Below are positions 8,045 through 16,108 of a stretch of DNA of 64,000 bases, piece by piece. A program made the position numbers and the translations under genes. The DNA lies in contig NZ_CP107880.1 in NCBI RefSeq assembly GCF_036013745.1, positions 7,874,001 to 7,938,000 on the forward strand, written 5' to 3'. Each line of letters begins with the position of its first letter. The first letter of the stretch is position 1. The notes under the pieces are model-generated. The model saw nothing but the letters and a program-made list of their open reading frames with translations. It was not told the DNA's origin and did not search any database. This stretch comes from Streptomyces sp. NBC_00483. Its GTDB lineage: Bacteria > Actinomycetota > Actinomycetes > Streptomycetales > Streptomycetaceae.

Positions 8045-8881
8045 ATGCAGCGCGGCAACATCACCGCCACCCGCGTCAAGCCCGAGTCGGCGCGGCCCCT
8101 GCGCCTGCACGTCCTGCGCAGCGAACGCCTCTCGCCGCACTTCGTCCGGGTCACCCTCGGGGGCGGTGACATCGCGCACTTCCGGCCGATGGGCTACGAC
8201 CAGTGGTTCCGCCTCTTCCTCCCGGCGGGGCCCGACGTGGACGCCTCGCTCGGGCGGGTCCCTGACCGGCTGAGTGCGGTCAGCTACCTGAAACTCCTCG
8301 GCGGCCCCAAGGAATCCCGGCCCGTCCTGCGCAACTACACGGTCCGCGCGCATCGTGCCGAAGGCCCCCAAGGCCCGGAACTGGACGTCGACTTCGTGCT
8401 CCACGGTCACGACGACGAGGCCGCGGCCGGTCCCGCCGCGACCTGGGCGAGCAGCTGTGGACCCGGCGACGCGGTCGTCCTCGTCGACGAGGGCACCGGC
8501 TTCAACATGCCCGAGGAGATCGGCCAAGTCGCCCTCGCCGCCGACGAGTCGGGTGTGCCCGCGCTCGCCGGTGTGCTCGCCTCGCTGCCCGCCGACACCA
8601 CGGGCTGGGCTGTCGCGGAAGTGCCGACCGCCGAGGACCGCCAGAAACTCACGGCGCCGCCCGGCGTCGAGGTCATGTGGGTCGACCGGGGCGACGACAC
8701 GACCCCGCCGGTGCCCGGTGCGACGGCCCTGGACTGCATCCGTCAACTTCCGCTTCCCGAGGGTCCGTTGTACGGATGGGCGGTCGGGGAGTCGGGGCTC
8801 GCCACCGGGGTGCGTCGGCACTGGGTGGCTCAGGGGGTACCGAAGGACCGCATCATGTTCTGCGGGTACTGGAAACACTGA
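8045..8881 (+). CDS. Siderophore-interacting protein (FAD-dependent ferric reductase family)
   Basis: Flavoprotein of 278 residues of the ViuB/SIP family, which reduces ferric-siderophore in the cytoplasm using NAD(P)H or ferredoxin to release iron. The FAD-binding domain has the conserved RNYTVR at 96-101, with DFVLH and GPAATWA following. The C-terminal pyridine-nucleotide domain shows LAADESGVPAL and ends MFCGYWKH. GGAGG lies upstream of the ATG. It forms a two-gene operon with the DUF2470 gene under the iron box at 7294-7312, so it should be induced in iron limitation. Confidence 0.92.
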   Translation: MQRGNITATRVKPESARPLRLHVLRSERLSPHFVRVTLGGGDIAHFRPMGYDQWFRLFLPAGPDVDASLGRVPDRLSAVSYLKLLGGPKESRPVLRNYTVRAHRAEGPQGPELDVDFVLHGHDDEAAAGPAATWASSCGPGDAVVLVDEGTGFNMPEEIGQVALAADESGVPALAGVLASLPADTTGWAVAEVPTAEDRQKLTAPPGVEVMWVDRGDDTTPPVPGATALDCIRQLPLPEGPLYGWAVGESGLATGVRRHWVAQGVPKDRIMFCGYWKH

Positions 8882-9039
8882 GCGCCTGCGTCTGCGCCAG
8901 GGGGGGGCGGGCTCGGCCGTTCGGACGAACAGTGCCCCATGCACGTCGAGTGGAACACCATGAACTCGCTGCTTTCCCCGAGCGACTACGGGAACGCGGC
9001 GTACAAGCGGTCCGGTGCCGGGGGCGTGAGCACGCGGCA

Positions 9040-9063
9040 GCCGCCGGACGGGGCCCCGGCGGC
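9040..9063. terminator. Hairpin between convergent genes
   Basis: GCCGCCGG and CCGGCGGC pair over an 8-base loop, 160 bp after the siderophore-interacting protein stop and 11 bp after (in transcription direction) the stop of the convergent transporter. A bidirectional G+C-rich terminator without a U-tract is likely. No gene was seen in the rest of 8882-9073. Confidence 0.6.
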
Positions 9064-9073
9064 TGAACCGCTC

Positions 9074-10348
9074 TCAGCGATCGAGCTCCCGGTGCGCGCT
9101 CTCCGGGAGCCGCAGATACACGACCGAGGACACGAGGCACAGCACGGCGACGTACCAGGGGAAGAGCCCGCTGTGCCCGAGGTCCTTGAACAGCGTGCCC
9201 ATGTACGGCGCCGTGCCGCCGAACAGCGCCACCGTCAGCGAGTACGGGAAGCCGATGCCCGCCGCCCGCACCCGCGCCGGGAACACCTCCGCGTTGACCG
9301 CGGCCGAGATCGATGTGAAGCCGGTCAGCAGCACCATGCCGGCGCACTGCGTGAACAGCAGCGAGGCGAAGGAACCCGTCAGCGAGTGCAGCAACGGCAC
9401 GCTCAGCAGCGCGAACCCGAGCCCGAAGAACAGCAGCAGCGGCTTGCGGCCGAAGCGGTCGGAGAGCATCCCGCCGATCGGCTGCAGCAGCGCGAAGAAC
9501 GCCAGCGAGATCGTCCCCACGGTCAGCGCCTGCGACTTGTCGATGTCCGTGTTCAGCTCCGCGTACGTCGGCAGGTACGAGGTCCACGTGTAGTACGCGA
9601 GCGTGCCACCGGCCGTGATGCCGCAGATGAGCAGCGACTGGCGCGGGTACTGGCGCAGCGCGTCGAACAGCCCCGGCCGCTCGTGCACCTCGCTCCGCGT
9701 CTCCTGCGCGCCCTGCCGGATCCAGAACCCGACAAGGCTGAGCACGGCCCCCGCGAGGAACGGCACTCGCCACCCCCAGCCGTCCATCTGCCCCTCGGCG
9801 AGCGTGGCCACGAGCACCGCGGCGACGCCGGACGCGATCAACTGCCCGATGGACGTGGACACATACTGGAACGACGAGAACAGCCCGCGCCGTCCGGGCC
9901 CCGCGGACTCCACGAGAAACGTCGTCGACGCCGCGAACTCCCCGCCCACGGACAGCCCTTGAAGCAGCCTGGCAAGCACCAGCACGATCGGCGCGAGCAC
10001 CCCGACCGACGCGTACGTCGGCGTGATCCCGACCAGCAGACTGCTGCCACCCATCAGCAGAATGGTCACCGTCAACGCGGCCCGCCGCCCACGCCGGTCG
10101 GCGACGGCCCCCATCAACAACCCACCCACCGGCCGCATGAAGAACCCGACCGCGAACACCGCGAAGGTGGCGAGCAACGGAACGAGCGAGTTCTCGGCAC
10201 CCTTCGGAAACACCTGATCGGCGATGTACGTCGCCAGAAAGGTGTACGCATACCAGTCGTACCACTCGACGGCGTTGCCGACGGAGGCGGCGAGCAGTTG
10301 CCGGACCGGGTGGGTCGGCGGGGCGGCGGTCTTGATCGTCTCTGTCAT
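9074..10348 (-). CDS. MHS-family major facilitator transporter
   Basis: Twelve-helix proton symporter of 424 residues. The N-terminal ASVGNAVEWYDWYAY signature, the GRRAAL-type loop 2-3 motif, and SDRFGRKPLL between helices 8 and 9 place it in the metabolite:H+ symporter group, which imports organic acids, betaines and aromatic acids. The ATG at 10348 opens MTETIKTAAP; an ATG 11 codons upstream is also possible. It stands alone: the upstream gene is a divergent integrase and the downstream neighbour is convergent, so context gives no substrate. A second MHS transporter at 55296 is only distantly similar. Confidence 0.88.
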   Translation of the reverse strand: MTETIKTAAPPTHPVRQLLAASVGNAVEWYDWYAYTFLATYIADQVFPKGAENSLVPLLATFAVFAVGFFMRPVGGLLMGAVADRRGRRAALTVTILLMGGSSLLVGITPTYASVGVLAPIVLVLARLLQGLSVGGEFAASTTFLVESAGPGRRGLFSSFQYVSTSIGQLIASGVAAVLVATLAEGQMDGWGWRVPFLAGAVLSLVGFWIRQGAQETRSEVHERPGLFDALRQYPRQSLLICGITAGGTLAYYTWTSYLPTYAELNTDIDKSQALTVGTISLAFFALLQPIGGMLSDRFGRKPLLLFFGLGFALLSVPLLHSLTGSFASLLFTQCAGMVLLTGFTSISAAVNAEVFPARVRAAGIGFPYSLTVALFGGTAPYMGTLFKDLGHSGLFPWYVAVLCLVSSVVYLRLPESAHRELDR

Positions 10349-10531
10349 GATCTCGACGCTATCCCCGGAAAAACCCAGCTCACACATGGTTTGACGGAGT
10401 CGAAACATTCCCGTCAACCAGGACGTGCCGGCGCGGCCGACCGGCTGCGCCGTTTGGTGCGGCCGGAGATCGCGAACACAATCACGGGCGCTGAGTCAGC
10501 AAAAGGTCAGCGAGAGCCCGAGGTCAGTACA

Positions 10532-11689
10532 TTGCCATCCATCCCCAAGCAGCTCGCCCGCGGCATGGGCACCTTCGCCAAGCCGTGCAGCTGCAGCCAG
10601 CCCACCCGTTGCCCGCACCCTTACTTCATCCGCTACCGCGACGCGGCCGGCAAGCAGCGGGAGGAGTCAGGCTTCCGAACCCAGGACGCCGCCAAGGAGC
10701 GGCTCGTCGAGCTGTACGCGCGGAAGTCCAGCACTCCCGCGTCCAAGGCCGAGCTCATCCGCCACTACGGGCAGATGCGGTTCGAGGAGTTCATCGGCGA
10801 CTACATGGGCCGACAGCGACGCCTGGCGTACGGCACGGCGTACGAGTACGAGCACCTCGCGAGGAACCACCTGATCCCGGAACTCGGATCACGGCGTGTG
10901 GAGACCTTCAGCCCGATGGTGGTCGAGAACTTCCTCACGACGATGGACCGCCTCGGGACACCCGACCCCACGCAGTTCAAGGTCTACGTCCTCCTCAAGA
11001 CGCTCCTGCTCGACGCCCACCGCAAGGGCGCGATCGGCGAGCACCCTCTGCAGGATGTAGACGCGCCGCAGTACGAGGCCGAGCGGGCCATCGTGCCCAC
11101 CAAGGAACAGATCGCGGGGATCAAGACGGCTGCGAACCACGACCGCTTCTCGATGTTCGTGGACATGATGGTCGGCTGCGGTCTGCGCAATGGAGAGGCG
11201 TTGGCCCTGAACGTGAACAACATCGTGGCTGACGACGTCTACCGCGTATCGGAGCAGGTCCACTACCGGACGAAGCAGATAGAGAAGCTCAAGCACAGGA
11301 AACCGGGGGAGTTTCGCGAGGTCCCGCTACCTCGGAGCATCCGTGAAGCGATTGAGCGCTTCGTCGACAAGCACGGAACCACCGCAGACGGCTACGTGCT
11401 GCAAGGGACCCGTGCCAAGCACATGAACCACAGCACGATCAATTACATCTGGTACCGGAAGCTGCCCGGCAAGGACGTGGACATGCCGGAGGGCATGTCC
11501 ATCTACGGGTACCGGCACTTCTTCGCGGCGAACTGCCTGGCGAACAACATCCCCATCACGGATGTCGCCGAGTGGATGGGGCACAAGAGCATCGAGGTCA
11601 CGTTCCGGATCTACCGGCATCTCATGCCGGCTTCGATCGGTCGGGCGGCGAGGCTCCTCGATCGAGGGCTTCACGACCTCGCTGCCTGA
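10532..11689 (+). CDS. Tyrosine recombinase (integrase)
   Basis: Site-specific recombinase of 385 residues. The TTG start at 10532 has GAGG 8 bp upstream and gives the start PSIPKQLARGMGTF, typical of Streptomyces integrative-element integrases. An N-terminal zinc-ribbon-like CSCSQPTRCPHPY (19-31) precedes the SAM-like core-binding domain (about 85-165). Catalytic residues visible are Arg219 (GCGLRNGEAL), Arg328, His351 (GHKS) and the nucleophile Tyr361 (FRIYRHL). The usual His of the HxxR box is Tyr325 (YGYRH). An excisionase-like gene follows in convergent orientation, but no replication, transfer or second attachment site was found, so this looks like a remnant or a very small element. Confidence 0.92.
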   Translation: MPSIPKQLARGMGTFAKPCSCSQPTRCPHPYFIRYRDAAGKQREESGFRTQDAAKERLVELYARKSSTPASKAELIRHYGQMRFEEFIGDYMGRQRRLAYGTAYEYEHLARNHLIPELGSRRVETFSPMVVENFLTTMDRLGTPDPTQFKVYVLLKTLLLDAHRKGAIGEHPLQDVDAPQYEAERAIVPTKEQIAGIKTAANHDRFSMFVDMMVGCGLRNGEALALNVNNIVADDVYRVSEQVHYRTKQIEKLKHRKPGEFREVPLPRSIREAIERFVDKHGTTADGYVLQGTRAKHMNHSTINYIWYRKLPGKDVDMPEGMSIYGYRHFFAANCLANNIPITDVAEWMGHKSIEVTFRIYRHLMPASIGRAARLLDRGLHDLAA

Positions 11690-11760
11690 GGGTGGCTCGG
11701 TAACCGACGCGCGGAACAGCGGTGGCTCCGGTAGCGCGAAGTTTCGGAGTCAGCGCTGCA

Positions 11761-11946
11761 TCAGCCCAGACGTTGCTGCCGGGCCCATGCGTCTACATCG
11801 GAGACCTTGTACTGCAACTTCGCGTTCCGTCCGGTACCGAACTTGTAGGCGGCCAGGCCAAGCCGAGGAGCGTCCCGGTAGACCCACGTGACGGACATGT
11901 TGAGGTACTCGGAGGTCTGCTTGGCATCCATGAACTGCGGGGGCAT
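11761..11946 (-). CDS. Excisionase-like helix-turn-helix protein
   Basis: Small DNA-binding protein of 61 residues. MDAKQTSEYLNMSVTWVYRD followed by a wing ending QYKVSDVDAWARQ is the winged-helix excisionase/AlpA fold (HTH_17), which bends DNA at attachment sites to set the direction of integrase. GGAGG lies 5 bp before the ATG. It converges on the integrase, with only 71 bp between the stops; in most Streptomyces elements xis precedes int on the same strand, so this arrangement is unusual and would uncouple their expression. Confidence 0.85.
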   Translation of the reverse strand: MPPQFMDAKQTSEYLNMSVTWVYRDAPRLGLAAYKFGTGRNAKLQYKVSDVDAWARQQRLG

Positions 11947-12283
11947 CGGACCTCCAGATCGGGCGTGGGAGATCAGTGTGGGAGCAAAGCGCGACTTGGC
12001 TGTGCCGGAAGCGATCTGATACCCGAGCTAGGAGTCACCCACGCAACCCGGAGCGAGATAATGATGCTCTTCGTCGACCCAAACCGTACGGGTTCGAAAG
12101 TGGCAGTTACTGACCTTTCCGGGGTGTTGTCGGGTGGTGGGTGAGGGGTTCGGATGTCCCGTACTCCGTCATTGCAGTGCAGGACCTCGTTGGTAGTAGC
12201 TCGGACTGGCCTGACGGCCCTCCGGGAGGGCGCCGCTGGCCGAGGTATACCGTCTGCCGCAGATATGAAGCCGGGGGGCATGA
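11947..12283. other. Intergenic region, no gene seen
   Basis: No convincing coding region. It contains direct repeat copy A (12103-12146), a short GGTTCGAA near 12090 that resembles a T-loop but has no tRNA fold around it, and a GGCCCTCCGGGAGGGC-type hairpin near 12217-12232 ahead of the lipoprotein gene. An attachment site could lie here but cannot be proved from one copy. Confidence 0.5.
12103..12146 (+). repeat. Direct repeat copy A flanking the lipoprotein gene
   Basis: This 44-bp stretch matches 12803-12845 at all but about six positions and one 1-bp gap. The conserved core is GGGGTGTTGTYGGGTGGTGGGT. Both copies point the same way and bracket a single small gene. Reading the opposite strand, both could encode THHPTTPRK near a C-terminus, so they may be ends of a lost transposable element. 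Confidence 0.75.
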
Positions 12284-12709
12284 ATGCAACATCGTTTGGC
12301 AGCCACGATCCTCCTCTGCCTCGCTACTGCCCTTGCCGCCGCATGCTCCCCGGAGCCCGAAGCAGAAGACGTCAACCGCTCCGACCTCGTGGGCCACTGG
12401 CATGCCGGCGGGGCCTGCGGCTCCTCTCTCGTGTTGGAGAAGAGCGGTTCGGCCCGATGGAAACACTGGGCGACGGGCTACAGCGTGAGTGAATCCCGCA
12501 TCACCGGCAGAGAGGACGGCCAGGGGAGCTGGACGCTGGAGACAGTGCACGGCGAGGAGTATTTCGAGGTGGAGACGGACAAAGCCCGTGAATCGTTGAC
12601 CATGGTGCAGGGGGATGACCGGTTGATCCTCCTACAGACCCCAGGAGGCGACCCGGACAACAGCATCGGGTGCCGTTTCAAGCAAGTCGATGACCGGAAG
12701 CACGACTGA
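12284..12709 (+). CDS. Small secreted lipoprotein of unknown function
   Basis: Protein of 141 residues. The first 21 residues form a lipoprotein signal (LLCLATALAAAC), with Cys at about 21, so it should be anchored outside the membrane. The mature part has LVGHWHAGGACGSSLVLEKSGSARW and later SWTLETVHGEEYFEVE, a pattern of beta-strands resembling lipocalin-like or DUF-type Streptomyces lipoproteins. GGGGGG lies 5 bp before the ATG. It is flanked by direct repeats and sits next to int/xis genes, which suggests it was acquired. I do not recognise a specific family. Confidence 0.75.
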   Translation: MQHRLAATILLCLATALAAACSPEPEAEDVNRSDLVGHWHAGGACGSSLVLEKSGSARWKHWATGYSVSESRITGREDGQGSWTLETVHGEEYFEVETDKARESLTMVQGDDRLILLQTPGGDPDNSIGCRFKQVDDRKHD

Positions 12710-13134
12710 CACACCCTCACCCACCCCGCGCTGCCTGGCTCGGTCTCTTCCCCGGACCGCTGTCATCCTTCTGCCCCTGTTGCCGCTCGAGCCGTGAGGC
12801 CTGCGGTTATTGACTTTTCGGGGTGTTGTTGGGTGGTGGGTAAGGCTGAAGCCGGTGCCGGCGAGGCAGTCATCGATAAGTTCAGGGTGACGTTGGATGC
12901 GACGTGGTCCGCTGCGCAGGACAGGAGGGCAGTTGCACGATGGTGAACCAGTCATGGTCCGCGGCGGACTGGCGCATTCCGGCGGCCCGATGAGTGTTGA
13001 GGTGCGCAGCTGTGAGCTGACGCTCGTCACATGCTGACCGATTGCCGACGCTACTGGCAGGGCGTCAGCCGAGGTGTGTCGGCGGGTGCGACGCTGTGTC
13101 GTCGTCCAAGCTCGGTGGCCTCGTCAGCGGGACG
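12710..13134. other. Intergenic region with possible transposase 3' remnant
   Basis: No intact gene. It contains direct repeat copy B. On the minus strand around 12815-12910 a frame reads RHPELIDDCLAGTG followed by LTHHPTTPRK, which has the look of a transposase C-terminus, but it has no start and no catalytic residues. The rest (12930-13134) shows only very short open frames. Confidence 0.4.
12803..12845 (+). repeat. Direct repeat copy B flanking the lipoprotein gene
   Basis: 43 bp, same orientation as copy A 700 bp upstream, differing at scattered positions. See copy A for the shared core. The divergence means the duplication is not very recent, or that the two are separate family members. 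Confidence 0.75.
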
Positions 13135-14223
13135 TCACAAGACCACGACGGACCTCAAGACGTCCCCTGTGTGCATCTTTTCGAAAGCCTTCTCGATGTC
13201 GTTGAGACCGATTTCCTCGGTGACGAACCGCTCCAGCGGAAGCCGTCCTTGTAGGTGCAGGTCCACCAGCACGGGGAAGTCCCGGGAGGGGAGGCAGTCG
13301 CCGTACCAGGACGATTTCAGGGCGCCGCCGCGGCCGAAGTACTCCACCAGCGGGATGTCGGGGGCCATCATCGTGGGTGTCGGTACCCCGACCAGGACGA
13401 CCGTACCGGCCAGGTCGCGTGCGAAGAACGCCTGTTTCCAGGTCTCCGGACGTCCGACGGCGTCGATGACCACGTCGGCGCCGAAGCCGTTGGTGATCTC
13501 GCGGATCCTCTCGACCGGGTCGGTTTCGCGCGCGTCGACGGTATGGGTGGCGCCCAACTCGGTAGCGGTCAGGAGCTTTTGTGGGTCGCGGTCGACGGCG
13601 ATGACGGTGGTGGCGCCGGCCAGCCGCGCTCCGGCCACGGCCGCGCTGCCAACTCCTCCGCATCCGATGACGGCGACACTGTCGCCACGACCGACGCCGC
13701 CGGTGTTGACGGCGGCACCGATGCCGGCCATCACGCCGCAGCCGAGCAGCCCGGCGACCTGCGGGCTGACGGCGGGGTCAACTTTTGTGCACTGGCCGGC
13801 AGCGACGAGAGTCTTTTCGGCGAAGGCCCCGATTCCCAGGGCGGGGGTGAGTTCCCTGCCGTCGGACAGAATCATCCGCTGGACGGCGTTGTGCGTGTCG
13901 AAGCAGTACTGCGGCTTGCCCTTGCGGCAGGCTCGGCAGGTTCCGCACACGGCACGCCAGTTGAGGATCACAAAGTCCCCAGCTGCGATGCCGGTGACGC
14001 CGTCGCCGACCGTTTCCACGAAGCCGGCGGCTTCGTGTCCCAGCAGGAAGGGGAAGTCGTCATTGATGCCCCCGTCCCGGTAGTGCAGGTCGGTGTGGCA
14101 GACACCGCATGCCTGCACCTTCACCACGGCTTCACCCGGTCCCGGCTCGGGGATCGTGATGGTTTCCAGTGAGACTGGACGGCCTGCGCCGAGCGCGACG
14201 ACGCCGAGAACGTTCTGAGACAT
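13135..14223 (-). CDS. mscR: S-(hydroxymethyl)mycothiol dehydrogenase
   Basis: Zinc-dependent class III-like alcohol dehydrogenase of 362 residues that oxidises the mycothiol adduct of formaldehyde with NAD+. Catalytic zinc ligands are Cys42 and His63 (GHEAAG with Glu64); structural zinc cysteines are at about 93, 96, 99 and 107 ([15 protein letters not shown]). The Rossmann motif [10 protein letters not shown] and the C-terminal [10 protein letters not shown] fit MscR. The ATG at 14223 has GAAAGG upstream. It follows an IPNS-like oxygenase by 70 bp on the same strand, so it is probably the last gene of the module at 13135-18626, where it could remove formaldehyde released by oxidative demethylation. 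Generic formaldehyde detoxification is the alternative. Confidence 0.88.
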   Translation of the reverse strand: MSQNVLGVVALGAGRPVSLETITIPEPGPGEAVVKVQACGVCHTDLHYRDGGINDDFPFLLGHEAAGFVETVGDGVTGIAAGDFVILNWRAVCGTCRACRKGKPQYCFDTHNAVQRMILSDGRELTPALGIGAFAEKTLVAAGQCTKVDPAVSPQVAGLLGCGVMAGIGAAVNTGGVGRGDSVAVIGCGGVGSAAVAGARLAGATTVIAVDRDPQKLLTATELGATHTVDARETDPVERIREITNGFGADVVIDAVGRPETWKQAFFARDLAGTVVLVGVPTPTMMAPDIPLVEYFGRGGALKSSWYGDCLPSRDFPVLVDLHLQGRLPLERFVTEEIGLNDIEKAFEKMHTGDVLRSVVVL

Positions 14224-14293
14224 GCGGGCCTTTCTGGGGCGGAGTGCCGTCACGCGGGATGGGCCGCTGCGGTGCCCGCGGTGAGGGGCGTAG

Positions 14294-15253
14294 TCAGTTG
14301 ACGGTGGCGGCCAGTGCGCGCTGGCGCATGTACTCCCCGGCTGTCACAGCGGGTTCGGCGGTGTCTCGGCCGATGGGCTCGATGAGGGTGCCGACGTTCG
14401 CGTCGCAGAACTGGATGAGGGAGATCAGCTCCTCCTGCGGCATGTCGGGCTGCGGGGGCAGCACGCGGTGGCGTGTGGAGCGCCAGCGGTCACCGGTCCA
14501 GCGGGCCATGAGGTCACCGATGTTGATGACGAGTGCTCCCTCGACGAAGGGAGCGTCGAACCAGGCTCCGTCGCTCTCGATCTGCAGCCCGCCGTAGCCG
14601 GGCTGCCGGTCCAGGAGGGTGAAGATGCCCCAGTCGGTGTGCGGGCCGACCCGGAACTGGCCCTCCTGCGCTGCGCCGGACTCCTGGAGGGACGGGTAGC
14701 GGTTGATGTTGAGAGTGCGGGTGCCCTGAGAGGTGCGCTCGATGAACCACTGCGCGTCCAGGCCGAGCGCGAGGGCGCAGATCTGTAGGAGGTCGTCGTA
14801 CACGTGGCACATCGCATCCATGAAGCGGAGGGCGTTGTGTTGGAGGTCCGGCACTTCCTTGGGCCACACGTTGGGGCGGAACCAGGTCGCGTCGACCTTG
14901 GCGTCGCCCGTGAGGTGGTCACGGCCGACGGTGTAGGTCTCCTTCATGTCCGGCCGGGAGACGTCCGCGTCCACGCCGAGGAAGGAGTTGGCCTCCTTTC
15001 CGGTGGGAATCCACCCGCGCCCGCCGACGGTCGTCGCGTAGCCGTTCTTTGCTTCGGTGGGCAGCGAGAAGAACTGCTTGGCGCTGCGCCGCAGTTCAGT
15101 GAACATCTCCGCGGGCACCTGGTGACCGCTCAGGAGGAGGAATCCCGACGTGCGCAGCGCGTGGTCCAGTTCCAGGGCGAGTTCCTTGCGGATGGCGTCG
15201 TCCCCGGTGCGCCACACACTGAGGTCGAGAAGGGGGATGTGGGGCTCGTTCAA
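14294..15253 (-). CDS. IPNS-like 2-oxoglutarate/Fe(II) oxygenase 1
   Basis: Non-haem iron oxygenase of 319 residues, isopenicillin-N-synthase/gibberellin-oxidase fold. The start is a TTG at 15253 with AAGGAG 6 bp upstream; the overlapping ATG leads straight to a stop. The N-terminal cap domain (IPLLDLSVW to [10 protein letters not shown]) is followed by the double-stranded beta-helix with iron ligands His205, Asp207 (PHTDWG) and His262 (STRHRV). The Arg of the usual R-x-S co-substrate motif seems to be Leu276 (LIS), while the second oxygenase at 16105 keeps RRS. It is the fourth gene of a run permease-oxygenase-hydrolase-oxygenase-mscR. Substrate unknown; a nucleobase or N-methylated purine is inferred from the permease. 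Confidence 0.88.
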   Translation of the reverse strand: MNEPHIPLLDLSVWRTGDDAIRKELALELDHALRTSGFLLLSGHQVPAEMFTELRRSAKQFFSLPTEAKNGYATTVGGRGWIPTGKEANSFLGVDADVSRPDMKETYTVGRDHLTGDAKVDATWFRPNVWPKEVPDLQHNALRFMDAMCHVYDDLLQICALALGLDAQWFIERTSQGTRTLNINRYPSLQESGAAQEGQFRVGPHTDWGIFTLLDRQPGYGGLQIESDGAWFDAPFVEGALVINIGDLMARWTGDRWRSTRHRVLPPQPDMPQEELISLIQFCDANVGTLIEPIGRDTAEPAVTAGEYMRQRALAATVN

Positions 15254-15352
15254 GACATGCTCCTTGTCAGTGGTGTGCGGCCGACGGACGTGCGGGGGCG
15301 CGGCTGTTGCCGCTCGTGTGAGGGGCGCGGCGGCAAGTGGTCCCTCGGCGGC

Positions 15353-16108
15353 TCAGGTTGTCCGCGTCGCGCCGGACACAACGGTGCAGAAGGAGGCGAG
15401 AGCCTCGGCGAGCGGGCCCGCCGCCGACAGTTGCGGGGCGTGGTCGCAGTCGAGGGAGACCACCGCCGTGTTCGGCGTCAGGTACTGCATGTGACGCTGA
15501 GCGGCGAGCGGGATGGAGCGGTCCTGCCGCGCCTCGACGTAGAGGCGGGGTAGTCGTCCGTAGCGTTCGGGGGTCCACGTGGGAGTGATGAGACGGGCCG
15601 TCTCCATCTGTGGAACCATCCGCCGTGCCGCCGCGATCGCGGCGGCGGGTGGCGCCTGAGGGAAGAAGACCGCCGCAGCCGCCTCCGGGGAAACGATGCT
15701 GTGCCGGCCGTCGGGTGTCAGCGTCAGATGGGTGCCAATGCCGACGTCGGAGGGAAGGCCTGCTTCGGCGCAGACTTCGGTGAAGGGCCGGTCGGACGGG
15801 AGCATGATCCCGGCGACGTGCACGACACCGACGACCCGGTGGGATATCTCCTCCGCGACCTGGGTGGCGACGACGCTGCCTCCCGAATGGCCGACCAGGA
15901 TCAACGGCTTTTCCAGGTGGTCCACTTGGCTGATCACGGCCCGGGTGAGGGTGTCCAGCGTGACGTTCTCCGGCTGCCCGAGGCCGGTGCCGGGCAGGGC
16001 CACGGCGTGGGGGGTGTGGCCGGCGGCTGCCAGAGGTTCGGTGATCGTGTCCCATACCCAGGGGCCTGCCCACGCTCCATGGATGAGTACGACATGGGCG
16101 CCGCTCAC
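15353..16108 (-). CDS. Alpha/beta hydrolase
   Basis: Cytoplasmic hydrolase of 251 residues. VLIHGAWAGPWVW (7-19) is the oxyanion-hole region and GHSGGS holds the nucleophile Ser75; the catalytic His is probably His223 in DCDHAPQLS. The overall pattern (HGAW near the start, short cap) is like EstC/methylesterase-type enzymes that cut small esters or amides. The GTG start at 16108 overlaps the stop of the second oxygenase as GTGA, so the two proteins are made together and probably act in one pathway. The substrate is unknown; it might open or trim the oxygenase product. Confidence 0.85.
   Translation of the reverse strand: MSGAHVVLIHGAWAGPWVWDTITEPLAAAGHTPHAVALPGTGLGQPENVTLDTLTRAVISQVDHLEKPLILVGHSGGSVVATQVAEEISHRVVGVVHVAGIMLPSDRPFTEVCAEAGLPSDVGIGTHLTLTPDGRHSIVSPEAAAAVFFPQAPPAAAIAAARRMVPQMETARLITPTWTPERYGRLPRLYVEARQDRSIPLAAQRHMQYLTPNTAVVSLDCDHAPQLSAAGPLAEALASFCTVVSGATRTT

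Noticed and set aside
8935..9040. Short plus-strand frame starting MHVEWNTMNSLLSPSDYG, considered as a small peptide gene
   Set aside because: No ribosome site, and the frame continues into antisense of the transporter; only the hairpin at 9040-9063 is supported.
8939..10531. In-frame upstream extension of the integrase across the MHS transporter
   Set aside because: The extension is antisense to a real transporter gene. The TTG at 10532 with GAGG gives the family-typical integrase start.
12075..12110. GGTTCGAA resembling a tRNA T-loop, possible attachment site in a tRNA gene
   Set aside because: No acceptor, D or anticodon stems could be folded around it, and no CCA end is present.
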